DNA of 64,000 bases from Gluconobacter cadivus (GTDB lineage: Bacteria; Pseudomonadota; Alphaproteobacteria; Acetobacterales; Acetobacteraceae), in the NCBI RefSeq assembly GCF_015244745.1, contig NZ_JABCQI010000001.1, positions 372,001 through 436,000 on the forward strand, given 5' to 3'. The notes beneath the pieces are model-generated. The model had not been told where the DNA came from, ran no database searches, and worked only from the letters and a program-made list of their open reading frames with translations. Positions 55,162 through 64,000 of the stretch are shown here, in pieces; within the stretch, counting starts at the first letter, position 1, and the number at the start of each line of letters is the position of its first letter. Made by a program: the position numbers and the translations under genes.

Positions 55162-56859
55162 TCAGAGCAGACTCATGGTCCGGACGTCGATCATTCCGAA
55201 ATCCGTAATCTTGAGATGGGGAATGACCGGGAGGGGCAGGAACGCCAGTTGCAGGAACGGCTCCTCTAAAACCACGCCCATCTCTTTCGCGGCCTGTCGC
55301 AACACGATCAGATCATCGCGCACCTGTTCATAGGGGGCATCGCTCATCAGCCCTGCGACGGGAAGACGCAGTTCCGCCAGCACCTGTCCATCACGGACGG
55401 CCACGAAACCGCCGCCAGTCTTTTCCAGATGGTTCACCGCGCAGGCCATATCGGCGTCACTGGTTCCGACAACACAGATATTATGGCTGTCGTGACCGAC
55501 GGATGAGGCCAGTGCGCCGCTTCTGAGACCAAAACCGCGGACAAAGCCCCGTCCGATATTGTCGTTATGTCCATGTCGCGCCACGACGCAGACCTTTGCG
55601 ATATCCTGCTCAGGATCCGGCAGGACGACGCCATCGTCTTCCAAGAGATCAAGACGCAGGAATTCGGTGATGATCTGTCCCGGAATGATCCCCATCACCG
55701 GACGATCTGTGCCGCTGCCTTCAATCCGCATATCCAGCGCGCTCACCGGATTTGGCAGTTGCACGCTGTCCAGACCAACAGGCGCTACGATTTCGCGCCC
55801 TGCAAACAACGCGTCATTCACCAGACGACCTGCGGAAATGACATCCGACACCTGACAGCGTTCCAGATCGTCGAGCAGGACGATATCCGCGCGCTTGCCG
55901 GGCGCAATCTGCCCGCGATCTTTCAGACCAAAGGCGGTGGCGGCCGAGAGCGAAGCCGCGCGGTATGCAGCCAGAGGCTCCACGCCCAGTTCAATCGCCC
56001 GACGAATGAGAAAATCCAGATGGCCTTCATGGGCAATTTCAAGCGGATTCCGGTCATCCGTGCAGAACGCAAAAAACGGCGATGTGGCGACGTTTAGTAG
56101 CGGGACCAGCGCTTCGAGGTCCTTGCAGACAGAGCCTTCGCGGATCAGGACTGTCATCCCTTTCCGGACTTTTTCCAGCGCTTCTTCGGCGGCCGTCGCC
56201 TCATGATCGGTCGAAATCCCGGCTGCCAGATAGCCGTTGAGGGCCTTGCCGCGCATGAGAGGCGCATGGCCGTCGATATGGCCGTCCGCAAAGGCCGCGA
56301 GTTTGTCCATGCAGCCCGGATCGCCGTTCAGGACGCCCGGAATATTCATGAATTCGGCCAGACCGATCACTTTCGGATGGCTCCGATAAGGCAGCAGATC
56401 ATCGACATTCAGGACCGCTCCCGACGTCTCCATCGACGTTGCCGGAACACAACTTGAGAGATTGACCCGCAAGTCCATGATGGTCCGCTCGGCGGCCGCC
56501 AGAAAATAATCGAATGCGGCGCGGCCCAGCACATTGGCCATTTCATGCGGGTCGCAGATAGCGGTCGTTACGCCATGCGGCAGAACACAGCGGTCGAACT
56601 CGAACGGCGTGACCAGCGAGGATTCAACATGCAGATGCGTGTCGATGAAGCCCGGCACGGCGATCCGGCCTGCACCGTCAATCGTCTGCACACCGTCATA
56701 GTCACCATAAGTCCCGACGATCCGGTCGCCACAGATGGCGATATCGGTGGGAACAAGCTCTCCCGTAACCAGATCGAACAGCCGGACATTACGGATAACC
56801 AGATCGGCGGGTTCGCGTCCCTGCCCCTGAGCCACCCGGCGCATGATGGTTTTCTGCAT
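55162..56859 (-). CDS. ade: adenine deaminase
   Basis: Amidohydrolase converting adenine to hypoxanthine, 565 residues, AdeC type. [18 protein letters not shown] holds the HxH metal site near 70; [26 protein letters not shown] and a late region with [14 protein letters not shown] and [10 protein letters not shown] follow. ATG at 56859 with AGAGGA 8 bases upstream. Downstream of panC on the same strand, 58 bp apart. Confidence 0.93.
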   Translation of the reverse strand: MQKTIMRRVAQGQGREPADLVIRNVRLFDLVTGELVPTDIAICGDRIVGTYGDYDGVQTIDGAGRIAVPGFIDTHLHVESSLVTPFEFDRCVLPHGVTTAICDPHEMANVLGRAAFDYFLAAAERTIMDLRVNLSSCVPATSMETSGAVLNVDDLLPYRSHPKVIGLAEFMNIPGVLNGDPGCMDKLAAFADGHIDGHAPLMRGKALNGYLAAGISTDHEATAAEEALEKVRKGMTVLIREGSVCKDLEALVPLLNVATSPFFAFCTDDRNPLEIAHEGHLDFLIRRAIELGVEPLAAYRAASLSAATAFGLKDRGQIAPGKRADIVLLDDLERCQVSDVISAGRLVNDALFAGREIVAPVGLDSVQLPNPVSALDMRIEGSGTDRPVMGIIPGQIITEFLRLDLLEDDGVVLPDPEQDIAKVCVVARHGHNDNIGRGFVRGFGLRSGALASSVGHDSHNICVVGTSDADMACAVNHLEKTGGGFVAVRDGQVLAELRLPVAGLMSDAPYEQVRDDLIVLRQAAKEMGVVLEEPFLQLAFLPLPVIPHLKITDFGMIDVRTMSLL

Positions 56860-56917
56860 GTCTGAAATCCTCTGTCCGTCAGCAGTTCATGCTTATACCG
56901 CACGAAGGAGGTGGATC

Positions 56918-57745
56918 TCAAAGTGGCATATTGTCGATCAGCCGGACCCCCCCTGCCTGCACAGCCAGAAGCGCCAGTGCGTTTTCGGAACAGGGGTCTT
57001 CGCGGCGGAAAGTGTCCGCATTCACGACCGTGGCATAATCAATGTCCGGCAGTCCGGCCTTTATCAGACTGACACGCAAAGCACCTTCCAGAACATCCAC
57101 GTTGCGTTCACCACTGCGAAACAGCCGCGCGGCTTCCTGCAAGGCCTGATATAGCGCCGGAGCTTTCTGACGATTCTCGGGCGTCAGACGCACATTGCGG
57201 CTGGACCGCGCGAGACCATCGTTTTCGCGCGCGATGTCACAGACCACGATTTCGACCGGGATATCCAGATCCGCCACAAAACGCCGGACGACCGCGCATT
57301 GCTGGGCATCTTTCTGTCCGAAATAGGCCCGCTGCGGCTGGACGATATTGAACAGCTTCGTCACGACCGTCGCCACGCCGGAGAAATGTCCGGGGCGGGA
57401 CTGGCCTTCGAGTTCGTCCGCAACGCCGCCGACTTCAATGCGAGTTGCAAAACCTGACGGGTAGAGGATTTCCGGTGTCGGCAGAAATACGAGATCGGTT
57501 CCGGCATCTTTCAGAAGCGCCAGATCCCGGTCCGGATCGCGCGGATAGGAGGCGTAGTCTTCGTTCGGGCCGAACTGCGTCGGATTGACGAAAATGCTGA
57601 CGGCCACCGCGCCATTTTCGGCCTTGGCCCTGCGGACGAGGCCCAGATGGCCTTCGTGCAGGAAGCCCATCGTCGGAACGAAGCCGAGCGTTGCATAGGC
57701 TTTCCGGGCGGTCCGAAACGCCGAGATTGTCTCAAAAACCTGCAT
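56918..57745 (-). CDS. panC: pantothenate synthetase
   Basis: Joins pantoate and beta-alanine with ATP in coenzyme A synthesis; 275 residues. FVPTMGFLHEGHLGLVRRA is the nucleotide motif (HIGH-like HEGH); FVNPTQFGPNEDYASYPRD, YFGQKDAQQCAVVRRF and LARSSRNVRLTPENR follow. The ATG at 57745 has AAAGGA upstream; the longer frame to 57802 overlaps the divergent promoter. panB is not in the window. Confidence 0.95.
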   Translation of the reverse strand: MQVFETISAFRTARKAYATLGFVPTMGFLHEGHLGLVRRAKAENGAVAVSIFVNPTQFGPNEDYASYPRDPDRDLALLKDAGTDLVFLPTPEILYPSGFATRIEVGGVADELEGQSRPGHFSGVATVVTKLFNIVQPQRAYFGQKDAQQCAVVRRFVADLDIPVEIVVCDIARENDGLARSSRNVRLTPENRQKAPALYQALQEAARLFRSGERNVDVLEGALRVSLIKAGLPDIDYATVVNADTFRREDPCSENALALLAVQAGGVRLIDNMPL

Positions 57746-57819
57746 CTGTGTTTCCTTTCCGGCCAGAACCAGTCGTGCGGAACCTGACAAACCCCGCCGC
57801 ACATGGCAATCAGGCGCCT

Positions 57820-59055
57820 ATGAGTGCTGCGTCCCCTTCCCCGTTCCTCGGCCCATCCATCACCATCATCGGAGCCGGTCCGGCAGGGCTGTTCGCAGCC
57901 GAAGTCCTGTCTGCACGAGGATGCAGGGTGCAGATCTTCGACCGGATGCCCAGCGTAGGGCGTAAGCTGCTCATGGCCGGGCGCAGCGGGCTGAACCTGA
58001 CGCATTCGGAGCCGCTGGACAGGTTTCTGAAGCGTTATGGCAACGCGCAGGACTGGCTCGAACCCACTATTCGCGCCTTTCCGCCAGAGGCGCTGAGACA
58101 ATGGGCGGAAGGCCTCGGGCAGCCCTGTTTTTCCGGCTCTTCAGGGCGGGTGTTTCCCAAAGCCATGAAAGCCTCGCCGCTTCTGCGGGCATGGCTTGAG
58201 CGTCTGGCGCAGCAAGGGGTGACGATCCAGACCCGGCATCGTTTCGTCGGCTGGGAGGGTTCGGACCCTGTTTTCGATACTCCTGACGGCCGGATTTCTG
58301 TTCAGGCGGACGCGACCCTCCTGACACTGGGGGGCGCAAGCTGGTCCCGTCTGGGATCGGACGGGCACTGGGCAGACCTTTTACCGGAGGACACCGCGCC
58401 TTTCGCCCCCGCAAACTGCGGCTTCGTGCCGGACTGGCCAGCCGATTTCGCAGCAAGGCACGACGGTAGCATCCTGCATTCGGTCGGGCTGTCTTTTAAC
58501 GAACAACACAGCCGGGGCGACCTGACCATCACGGCCCGCGGTCTTGAAGGATCGGCGCTTTATGCCCTCTCGGCTGCGTTGCGGGACACGATCCAGCGCA
58601 ACGGGCGGGCGGTTCTCACGCTCGACCTGCGCCCGACACTTTCGGCCGAGGAGGTTCTGAAACGCCTGCTGGCCCAGCGCGAGCGGGAGAGCCAGAGCAA
58701 TCGTCTGCGGAAAGCACTCGCACTGGACGCACCCTCCCGCGAACTTCTCAGGCTTGCGACCCCGAAAAACGCCACCCCGCTTCAGCTTGCCCAGACCCTC
58801 AAGGCCCTTCCCCTGCCGCTGACCGGCATGGACGCGCTGGATCGCGCCATCTCGACCGCAGGAGGCATACGACAGGACGCGGTGGATGCACGGTTCATGC
58901 TGACGTCCCGCCCCGGCGTGTTTGTGGCCGGGGAAATGCTGGACTGGGAAGCGCCGACGGGCGGCTATCTGCTTCAGGGGTGTTTTTCCACTGCTTATGC
59001 AGCGGCAAATGGCGTCCTTGGGTGGCTAGAATCGTCCAGTTCGGCTATCGCCTGA
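57820..59055 (+). CDS. BaiN/RdsA-like NAD(P)/FAD-dependent oxidoreductase
   Basis: A 411-residue flavoprotein of the HI0933-like group (TIGR03862 subtype). IIGAGPAGLFAAEVL binds FAD; RMPSVGRKLLMAGRSGLNLT is the conserved loop; TLGGASWSRLGSDG, and the C-terminal VAGEMLDWEAPTGGYLLQG close the fold. Substrates of the group are largely unknown. ATG at 57820; the open frame back to 57691 overlaps panC. Followed by the HerA-like gene after 4 bp. Confidence 0.87.
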   Translation: MSAASPSPFLGPSITIIGAGPAGLFAAEVLSARGCRVQIFDRMPSVGRKLLMAGRSGLNLTHSEPLDRFLKRYGNAQDWLEPTIRAFPPEALRQWAEGLGQPCFSGSSGRVFPKAMKASPLLRAWLERLAQQGVTIQTRHRFVGWEGSDPVFDTPDGRISVQADATLLTLGGASWSRLGSDGHWADLLPEDTAPFAPANCGFVPDWPADFAARHDGSILHSVGLSFNEQHSRGDLTITARGLEGSALYALSAALRDTIQRNGRAVLTLDLRPTLSAEEVLKRLLAQRERESQSNRLRKALALDAPSRELLRLATPKNATPLQLAQTLKALPLPLTGMDALDRAISTAGGIRQDAVDARFMLTSRPGVFVAGEMLDWEAPTGGYLLQGCFSTAYAAANGVLGWLESSSSAIA

Positions 59056-59059
59056 CGCC

Positions 59060-60499
59060 ATGACATCCATCGTTCTCGGACAGGGCCGCGACGGCTCCGA
59101 CACCTGCATTGATCTGCCGGAACTCCTGGCCACGCGCCTGCTGGTTCAGGGCAATTCCGGCTCGGGGAAATCGCATCTTCTGCGGCGCCTGCTGGAGCAG
59201 ACGGCAACCCTCGTCCAGCAGGTGATGATTGATCCGGAAGGCGATTTCGTCACCCTCGCCGACCATTACGGCCATCTAGTGATCGACGTCGAAGACCAGT
59301 CTGAAGCCAGCCTCCGCGCCGCTGGGGAGCGCGTGCGGGCGCATCGGGCCTCCGTGGTGCTGAATCTTGAGCAGGTCGAAGCCGAGATGCAGCTTCGGGC
59401 GGCCGGCGCGTTCCTTAACGGCATGTTCGAAGCCCCGCGCGCGCACTGGTATCCGGCCCTCGTCGTGGTGGACGAAGCCCAGCTTTTCGCACCCGTGGCC
59501 AGCGGCGACACATCGGACGAAGCGCGCCGCCTGTCGCTGGGCGCCATGACGAACCTCATGTGCCGTGGCCGAAAGCGCGGTCTGGCAGGCGTGATCGCCA
59601 CCCAGCGTCTGGCGAAGCTGGCGAAGAACGTTGCGGCGGAAGCGTCCAACTTCCTGATGGGCCGGACCTTTCTTGATATTGATATGGCGCGTGCAGCCGA
59701 TCTTCTGGGTATGGAACGCCGTGCGGCGGAATCCTTCCGCGATCTGGCGCGCGGTCAGTTCATGGCGCTCGGCCCGGCGCTGAGCCGACGTCCGAAACTC
59801 GTGGCCATCGGCCCCGTGACGACCGCAAGCCACGCCACCGGTCCGGTTCTCGTGCCGCTTGAGCCGGTTTCAGCCGAAGACTTGCGGGACATCATTCTCG
59901 AACCCGTTCATGAGTTCACGCCCCGCGCGCGTCGGGAAACCCGCCCTCCTCCGCCGGATCTGCTCGCTCAACTCGATGCCTATGGTGCCGAGCGCGAGGC
60001 CGAGGAACCTGCCCCTGCTGCCGTGAGCGTCGAGGCCGATCCCGATCAGCTCTGGTCACTGGTCGCCGAAGTCGTGGCCGGAGAAGGTTCGGACTACAAA
60101 CCGCTGGCGACGTTGTATCAGGACTTCCAGCTTCGGGCGCGCATTCAGGGCCTGTCGCGCAACGTGCTGGAACTGGGGTCTTTCAACCGGATGCTGGCCA
60201 CGATCCGCGCCGGGATGGACCGGGAGCGCTCCGACAGCGAGGAGTGGAAGCAGGCCCAGACAGTCGCCGCGACCCTTCCGGAAGACGTGCAGGGCGTTTT
60301 CCTGCTGCTGGCCCGCACGGCGCTGGATGCGGAAACCTGCCCGGACGATGATGCACTGGCCCGCGCCTATGGGACGCATTCTCTGGGCCGCGCGCGCCGT
60401 CAGCTCAACTATCTGGAAGAGCGGGAAGTCATCGTTCTTCAGGATACCCCTTTGGGGCGGCGGGTGGCGATCGTCGGGCTGGGCTGGCAGACAGCCTGA
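59060..60499 (+). CDS. HerA-like DUF87 ATPase
   Basis: A 479-residue P-loop ATPase of the FtsK/HerA class. GNSGSGKSHLLRRLLEQ is Walker A (31-38); DPEGDFVTLADHYGHLV follows as in HerA/DUF87 proteins; LVVVDEAQLFAP near 135 is Walker B; GVIATQRLAKLAKNV is the sensor stretch. After the core (about 1-290) comes a Pro/Glu linker and a C-terminal helical region. No NurA-type nuclease neighbours it. Likely a DNA-translocating or helicase enzyme, but its process is unknown. Confidence 0.82.
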   Translation: MTSIVLGQGRDGSDTCIDLPELLATRLLVQGNSGSGKSHLLRRLLEQTATLVQQVMIDPEGDFVTLADHYGHLVIDVEDQSEASLRAAGERVRAHRASVVLNLEQVEAEMQLRAAGAFLNGMFEAPRAHWYPALVVVDEAQLFAPVASGDTSDEARRLSLGAMTNLMCRGRKRGLAGVIATQRLAKLAKNVAAEASNFLMGRTFLDIDMARAADLLGMERRAAESFRDLARGQFMALGPALSRRPKLVAIGPVTTASHATGPVLVPLEPVSAEDLRDIILEPVHEFTPRARRETRPPPPDLLAQLDAYGAEREAEEPAPAAVSVEADPDQLWSLVAEVVAGEGSDYKPLATLYQDFQLRARIQGLSRNVLELGSFNRMLATIRAGMDRERSDSEEWKQAQTVAATLPEDVQGVFLLLARTALDAETCPDDDALARAYGTHSLGRARRQLNYLEEREVIVLQDTPLGRRVAIVGLGWQTA

Positions 60500-60539
60500 C
60501 TGTCATAATTCTGTCATCGCACGTTCACAGGAGCTTCAC
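60500..60539 (+). promoter_or_regulatory. two adjacent PhoB boxes
   Basis: CTGTCAT-AATT-CTGTCAT (60500-60517) is a perfect PhoB direct repeat with 11-bp period. The period continues as CGTTCAC (60522-60528) and GCTTCAC (60533-60539), so TCA recurs four times in phase. TTTACG at 60549-60554 lies about 10 bases further, where PhoB-dependent promoters place their -10. It begins at the base after the HerA-like stop and precedes the TonB receptor by 68 bases. Confidence 0.78.
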
Positions 60540-60607
60540 ACGCAGTTCTTTACGGAAAGATTAGGGTCCGCCGCGTCCGAACCCTTCTTGCTCCGGAAAG
60601 ATCTTCG

Positions 60608-63001
60608 ATGCCGCGCAACCTGCTGCGTTCCCGCCTGCTCCTGACCGTTTTCTGCTCGCCATTTGCGCTGGCTGCCGCTCTTCCGCACTCTGCCAGTGCC
60701 GCCGCGACCGAAACCAGAAAAGCCGCACCAGCCAAACATGCTGCGAAAAGCAGCGCCAAGCACAAGGCCAAGGTGGATGCCGTCGCTGGCGGTACGGAAC
60801 AGCTCGTCATCACGGCACGCCGCACCCGTTCCGAACAGGGGCTGAGCCATGTGCAGATCCAGCGCATTCTTCCGGGCATCAACCCGGTCAAGGCGCTTGA
60901 GATGCTGCCGGGCGTCGTGTTCAACAATGCCGACCCCTGGGGCAACAACGAGCAGAACTCCTCGCTCTACGTTCACGGCTTCAACCAGAACCAGCTTGGC
61001 TACACGCTCGACGGCATTCCGCTCGGCGATCAGGCTTACGGCAACTATAACGGCCTCTCCCCGCAGCGCGCGGTCATCAGCGAGAACGTCGGATCGGCCT
61101 CAGTGTCGTCCGGTGCGGGTGCGCTTGGTACGGCGTCGACGTCCAATCTCGGCGGTACGCTCCAGTTCACGACGCAGGACCCGCTTCACAAGCGCGGCGC
61201 GCAGATCGAGCAGGTTTTCGGAAGCTGGTCCACGTTCCGCACCTTCGCCCGCCTCGATACGGGTGAGTTCGGCAACGGCAATTCGGCCTATGTCTCTTTC
61301 GTCCGTCAGGATGCGCGCGCCTGGGACTTTGCCGGTCATCAGGGCGGCTATCAGGTCAACGCGAAGTTTGTTCACAACAGCGAACATGACCATTTCTCGA
61401 CATTCTTCGACTGGTCCCAGAAGGTCGAACCCAATGAAGACAGCATCACGCTGCCGCAGGGTTACGGTCTCTATGTTCGTCCGTTCACTTATCCCAATTT
61501 CAATTACGCCAAGGCCAACGCAAATGCGGTCGGCCTGAACTATCGCAATTACTACTCTGCGGCCCAGCGCGAGGATTTCCTCGCCTATTCCAAGTGGACG
61601 CATGACTTCAGCGAAAACCTGCACTGGGACAACAGCATCTATTATCACCATGATCTGGGTGAAGGTGTCGTTGCCGGTCCGATCTCGGCCGCCGGTCTGC
61701 CGACGCTGTTCGCCGCCTATTATCCGGGGCAGGATCTGAACACCGTGTTCGGTGGCTCGGGCTACGCAACCCGTACGACCGAATACTGGGACAACCGCGG
61801 TGGCCTGATGTCCACGCTGCGCTACCATCTCGGCAAGCATTCGATCGAACTTGGCGGCTGGTATGAGCGCAACAACAACACGCAGGCCCGTCGCTGGTAT
61901 CCGCTGAACGCCAACAACCCGACCACGCCTTACGAGCGCCAGCAGAACGCCCTGATCGACCAGTACACCAACAATTTCTATACCAACACGTTCGTGACGC
62001 ATCTGCAGGACAACTGGCAGATCTCAAAGAATTTCTCGCTGATGGCGGGCTTCAAGTCCGAGCTGGTCTATACGAACGGCACGCTCCCCGTGGCCGCGAA
62101 GCCGGGTTCGCTTTCCCCGTCCTATGCCGTGACGGCACCGGGTGGCGAAATCGACGCCGCCAAGCCGTTCCTGCCCGCTTTCGGCGCGGTGTGGGACATC
62201 ACGAAGCATGAGCAGTGGTTCGCCAACATCCAGGAGAACATGCGCTCCTTCCAGGATGCGGGCTATGGCAATGCCACCCCGTGGGGCGCGACCAGCCAGG
62301 CCGCTTTCGAAGAATTCAAGAAGAACGGCAAGCCGGAAACCTCATGGACCTACGAAACCGGTCTGCGTGAGCACCGCCAGATCCACCTTGGTCCGCTGAC
62401 AGCGATCGAAGGTCAGGTCGAATACTATCACGTTCACTTCTCGAACCGCCTTCTGGCCGTGGCAACGACGCAGACCCTGTCGTCCATCATCGGTTCGGCA
62501 ACCACGCTTGCCAACGTGGGTTCGGTCACAACGGATGGTATGGATTTCTCCTTCACCACCCATTTCGGTCCGCATTTCTCGCTGTACAATGCGCTGTCCT
62601 ACAACAAATCCACCTATAACGATAACTACAGCACGGGTTCGAGCATCATCCACACGGCTGGAAAGAACGTTGTGGGCATGCCGGACTGGTCGGAAAAGTT
62701 CGTCTTCACAACCAACTGGGGCAATGCCTACGGCCAGTTCACTGGCGACGTGATCGGCAAGCGTTATGCGACCTATACCAACGATATGTGGGCCGCACCC
62801 TACGCCCAGTTCAACCTGAATGCGGGTTATACGTTCCACAACATCCCGCATCTGGCATCGCTGAAGGTTCAGGGCAACATTACCAACCTGACAAACACGA
62901 AGGGATGGTCCACGATCAACGCGACCCAGACCGCGGGTCAGTTCTCGGCCTATCCCATCGCGCCGCGCATGTTCTTCCTGAGCCTGAGCGCCGCCCTGTA
63001 A
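60608..63001 (+). CDS. TonB-dependent outer-membrane receptor
   Basis: A 797-residue gated porin. Signal peptide to about residue 32 (ending SASA-A), a Lys/Ala-rich linker, TonB-box-like EQLVITAR near 62-70, plug domain at about 70-195 (LEMLPGVVFNN, DGIPLGDQAYGN, GTASTSNLGGTLQF), then a 22-strand-type barrel rich in aromatic strands, ending FFLSLSAAL. Local context (PhoB boxes upstream, glycerophosphodiesterase 13 bp downstream) suggests uptake of a phosphorus compound instead of a siderophore; that is inference. Confidence 0.9.
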   Translation: MPRNLLRSRLLLTVFCSPFALAAALPHSASAAATETRKAAPAKHAAKSSAKHKAKVDAVAGGTEQLVITARRTRSEQGLSHVQIQRILPGINPVKALEMLPGVVFNNADPWGNNEQNSSLYVHGFNQNQLGYTLDGIPLGDQAYGNYNGLSPQRAVISENVGSASVSSGAGALGTASTSNLGGTLQFTTQDPLHKRGAQIEQVFGSWSTFRTFARLDTGEFGNGNSAYVSFVRQDARAWDFAGHQGGYQVNAKFVHNSEHDHFSTFFDWSQKVEPNEDSITLPQGYGLYVRPFTYPNFNYAKANANAVGLNYRNYYSAAQREDFLAYSKWTHDFSENLHWDNSIYYHHDLGEGVVAGPISAAGLPTLFAAYYPGQDLNTVFGGSGYATRTTEYWDNRGGLMSTLRYHLGKHSIELGGWYERNNNTQARRWYPLNANNPTTPYERQQNALIDQYTNNFYTNTFVTHLQDNWQISKNFSLMAGFKSELVYTNGTLPVAAKPGSLSPSYAVTAPGGEIDAAKPFLPAFGAVWDITKHEQWFANIQENMRSFQDAGYGNATPWGATSQAAFEEFKKNGKPETSWTYETGLREHRQIHLGPLTAIEGQVEYYHVHFSNRLLAVATTQTLSSIIGSATTLANVGSVTTDGMDFSFTTHFGPHFSLYNALSYNKSTYNDNYSTGSSIIHTAGKNVVGMPDWSEKFVFTTNWGNAYGQFTGDVIGKRYATYTNDMWAAPYAQFNLNAGYTFHNIPHLASLKVQGNITNLTNTKGWSTINATQTAGQFSAYPIAPRMFFLSLSAAL

Positions 63002-63014
63002 GGAACACTGCCTT

Positions 63015-64000
63015 ATGCTGACACGTCGCCAGAGCCTCGGCCTGCTCGCGGCAGGGCTTCCCGCCCTGCACCTGCGGGCGAAAGCCGCGCCCTCACTGGC
63101 GCCGAAGCCGCTCGTGTTCGCCCATCGCGGCGCTTCGGCCCTGCGCCCCGAACACACACTGGCCTCCTATGCCCGCGCCATGATGGATGGCGCGGATTTC
63201 ATCGAGCCGGATCTTGTCATGACGCGCGACGGCCATCTGGTCGTCCGACATGAAAGCAATATTGTCGGGACGACGGATGTTTCGGAACGCCCGGAATTCG
63301 CCTCCCGTCACCGATCCCTCAAGATCGACGGACGGGTCGAGACCGGCTGGTTCACCACGGACTTTACGCTCGCCGAACTCAAAACCCTCCGCGCCCGTGA
63401 ACGCCTCTCCACAATCCGCGTCCACAACACACGCTATGACGACCACTTCGAAATTCCGACCTTCGAAGAAGTCATCGAACAGGTCGCAGCACAATCGGCG
63501 GCAACGGGAAAGGTTTTCGGTCTGGTGCCGGAAATCAAGCATTCCACCTATTTCAACAGCCTCGGGCTCAATCCCGAAGCCGCGTTTCTCCAGACCATCG
63601 CTGCCCACGACTATACCCGGCAGGCCCCGCTGGAACTCCAGTCCTTCGAAACCAGCAACCTCGGGCGCATCCGCGCTGATGTCCTGTCCATCAACCCGCA
63701 GGCGCGCCTGATGCTGCTGATGGGTGAACGCAAAGACGTACCGCCGGATCTGCTGGCAGCAGGCAAGACCACGACTTTCGGCGATCTCATGACGCCTGAG
63801 GGCCTCAAGGAGGTCCGGCGCTATGCCGACGTGATCGGGCCGTCCAACACGGACCTGATCCCGCGTGATAGCAAGGGCGCCTGGATGGAGCCATCCAGCC
63901 TCGTTACGGATGCCCATCAGGCCGGACTTCTGGTCCATTCCTACACGGCACGGCCGGAAAATCATTTCCTCCCCGCGCAGCTTCGCAACACTGCAGGCGA
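63015..64000 (+). CDS. glycerophosphodiester phosphodiesterase, 3' end outside window
   Basis: Cleaves glycerophosphodiesters to glycerol 3-phosphate and alcohol. 328 codons are visible and the frame is still open at base 64000. LVFAHRGASALRPEHT gives catalytic His37 and the His-Arg motif; DFIEPDLVMTRDGHLVVRHE holds metal ligands Glu64 and Asp66 and the second His79. VPEIKHSTYF and PLELQSFETSNL follow as in periplasmic GlpQ. The N-terminal TRRQSLGLLAAG looks like a twin-arginine signal. ATG at 63015 with AGGA about 10 bases upstream. Lies 13 bp after the TonB receptor, so likely cotranscribed under the same Pho boxes. Confidence 0.9.
   Translation, partial: MLTRRQSLGLLAAGLPALHLRAKAAPSLAPKPLVFAHRGASALRPEHTLASYARAMMDGADFIEPDLVMTRDGHLVVRHESNIVGTTDVSERPEFASRHRSLKIDGRVETGWFTTDFTLAELKTLRARERLSTIRVHNTRYDDHFEIPTFEEVIEQVAAQSAATGKVFGLVPEIKHSTYFNSLGLNPEAAFLQTIAAHDYTRQAPLELQSFETSNLGRIRADVLSINPQARLMLLMGERKDVPPDLLAAGKTTTFGDLMTPEGLKEVRRYADVIGPSNTDLIPRDSKGAWMEPSSLVTDAHQAGLLVHSYTARPENHFLPAQLRNTAG

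Overview
The window is a GC-rich alphaproteobacterial chromosome segment, most likely from an acetic acid bacterium (Acetobacteraceae, Gluconobacter-like). This rests on the conserved blocks dgt-argS-SPOR-scpA-scpB-tatB-tatC-serS, mreB-mreC-mreD-mrdA-rodA and glyQ-glyS, on an RNase E with an acidic insertion in its S1 domain and a C-terminal GWW peptide, and on a Suv3-like helicase. Genus is inferred; no rRNA is present. No phage, insertion sequence, integrase or CRISPR array was found.

Layout. 1-9.4 kb: a truncated alpha/beta hydrolase, a FUSC membrane protein, fpr and gor (redox), a Suv3-like helicase, an XRE regulator and a secreted META protein. 9.4-17.6 kb: one dense minus-strand run for translation (serS, argS), Tat export (tatB, tatC), chromosome segregation (scpA, scpB), a SPOR protein and dgt. 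17.8-20 kb: erpA and xth, then two small exported proteins. 20-30 kb: aspS, a Rieske-fused reductase, a DUF2076 protein, glyQ-glyS and membrane proteins. 29.5-35.4 kb: the rod-shape/elongasome operon. 35.7-46.8 kb: two glycine-zipper lipoproteins, a TauE/SafE exporter, leuA, a cell-wall amidase, rne, xseA and purD. 46.8-55 kb: an A/T-rich orphan membrane gene, a solute-binding protein, a SCO-like protein, polA, a lipoprotein hydrolase, tRNA-Arg(CCG) and an A/T-rich GT8 glycosyltransferase. 55-64 kb: ade, panC, a flavoprotein, a HerA-like ATPase, then a TonB-dependent receptor and a glycerophosphodiesterase cut by the window end.

Regulation is the most interesting layer. Two adjacent PhoB-type boxes lie between the HerA-like gene and the TonB receptor/glycerophosphodiesterase pair, suggesting a phosphate-starvation uptake module. 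leuA is preceded by a 14-codon ORF with four leucine codons and by mutually exclusive hairpins, which looks like attenuation. The TauE/SafE gene has a perfect 17-bp A/T palindrome and a second inverted repeat overlapping its ribosome binding site. Two A/T-rich genes (46.8 kb and 54-55 kb) look horizontally acquired.

Most genes are ordinary housekeeping genes. I found no clearly new multi-gene system; the best candidates for novelty are the Pho-type module, the leuA leader, the orphan A/T-rich membrane gene and a few altered family members (CX4C SCO protein, repeat-bearing XseA).
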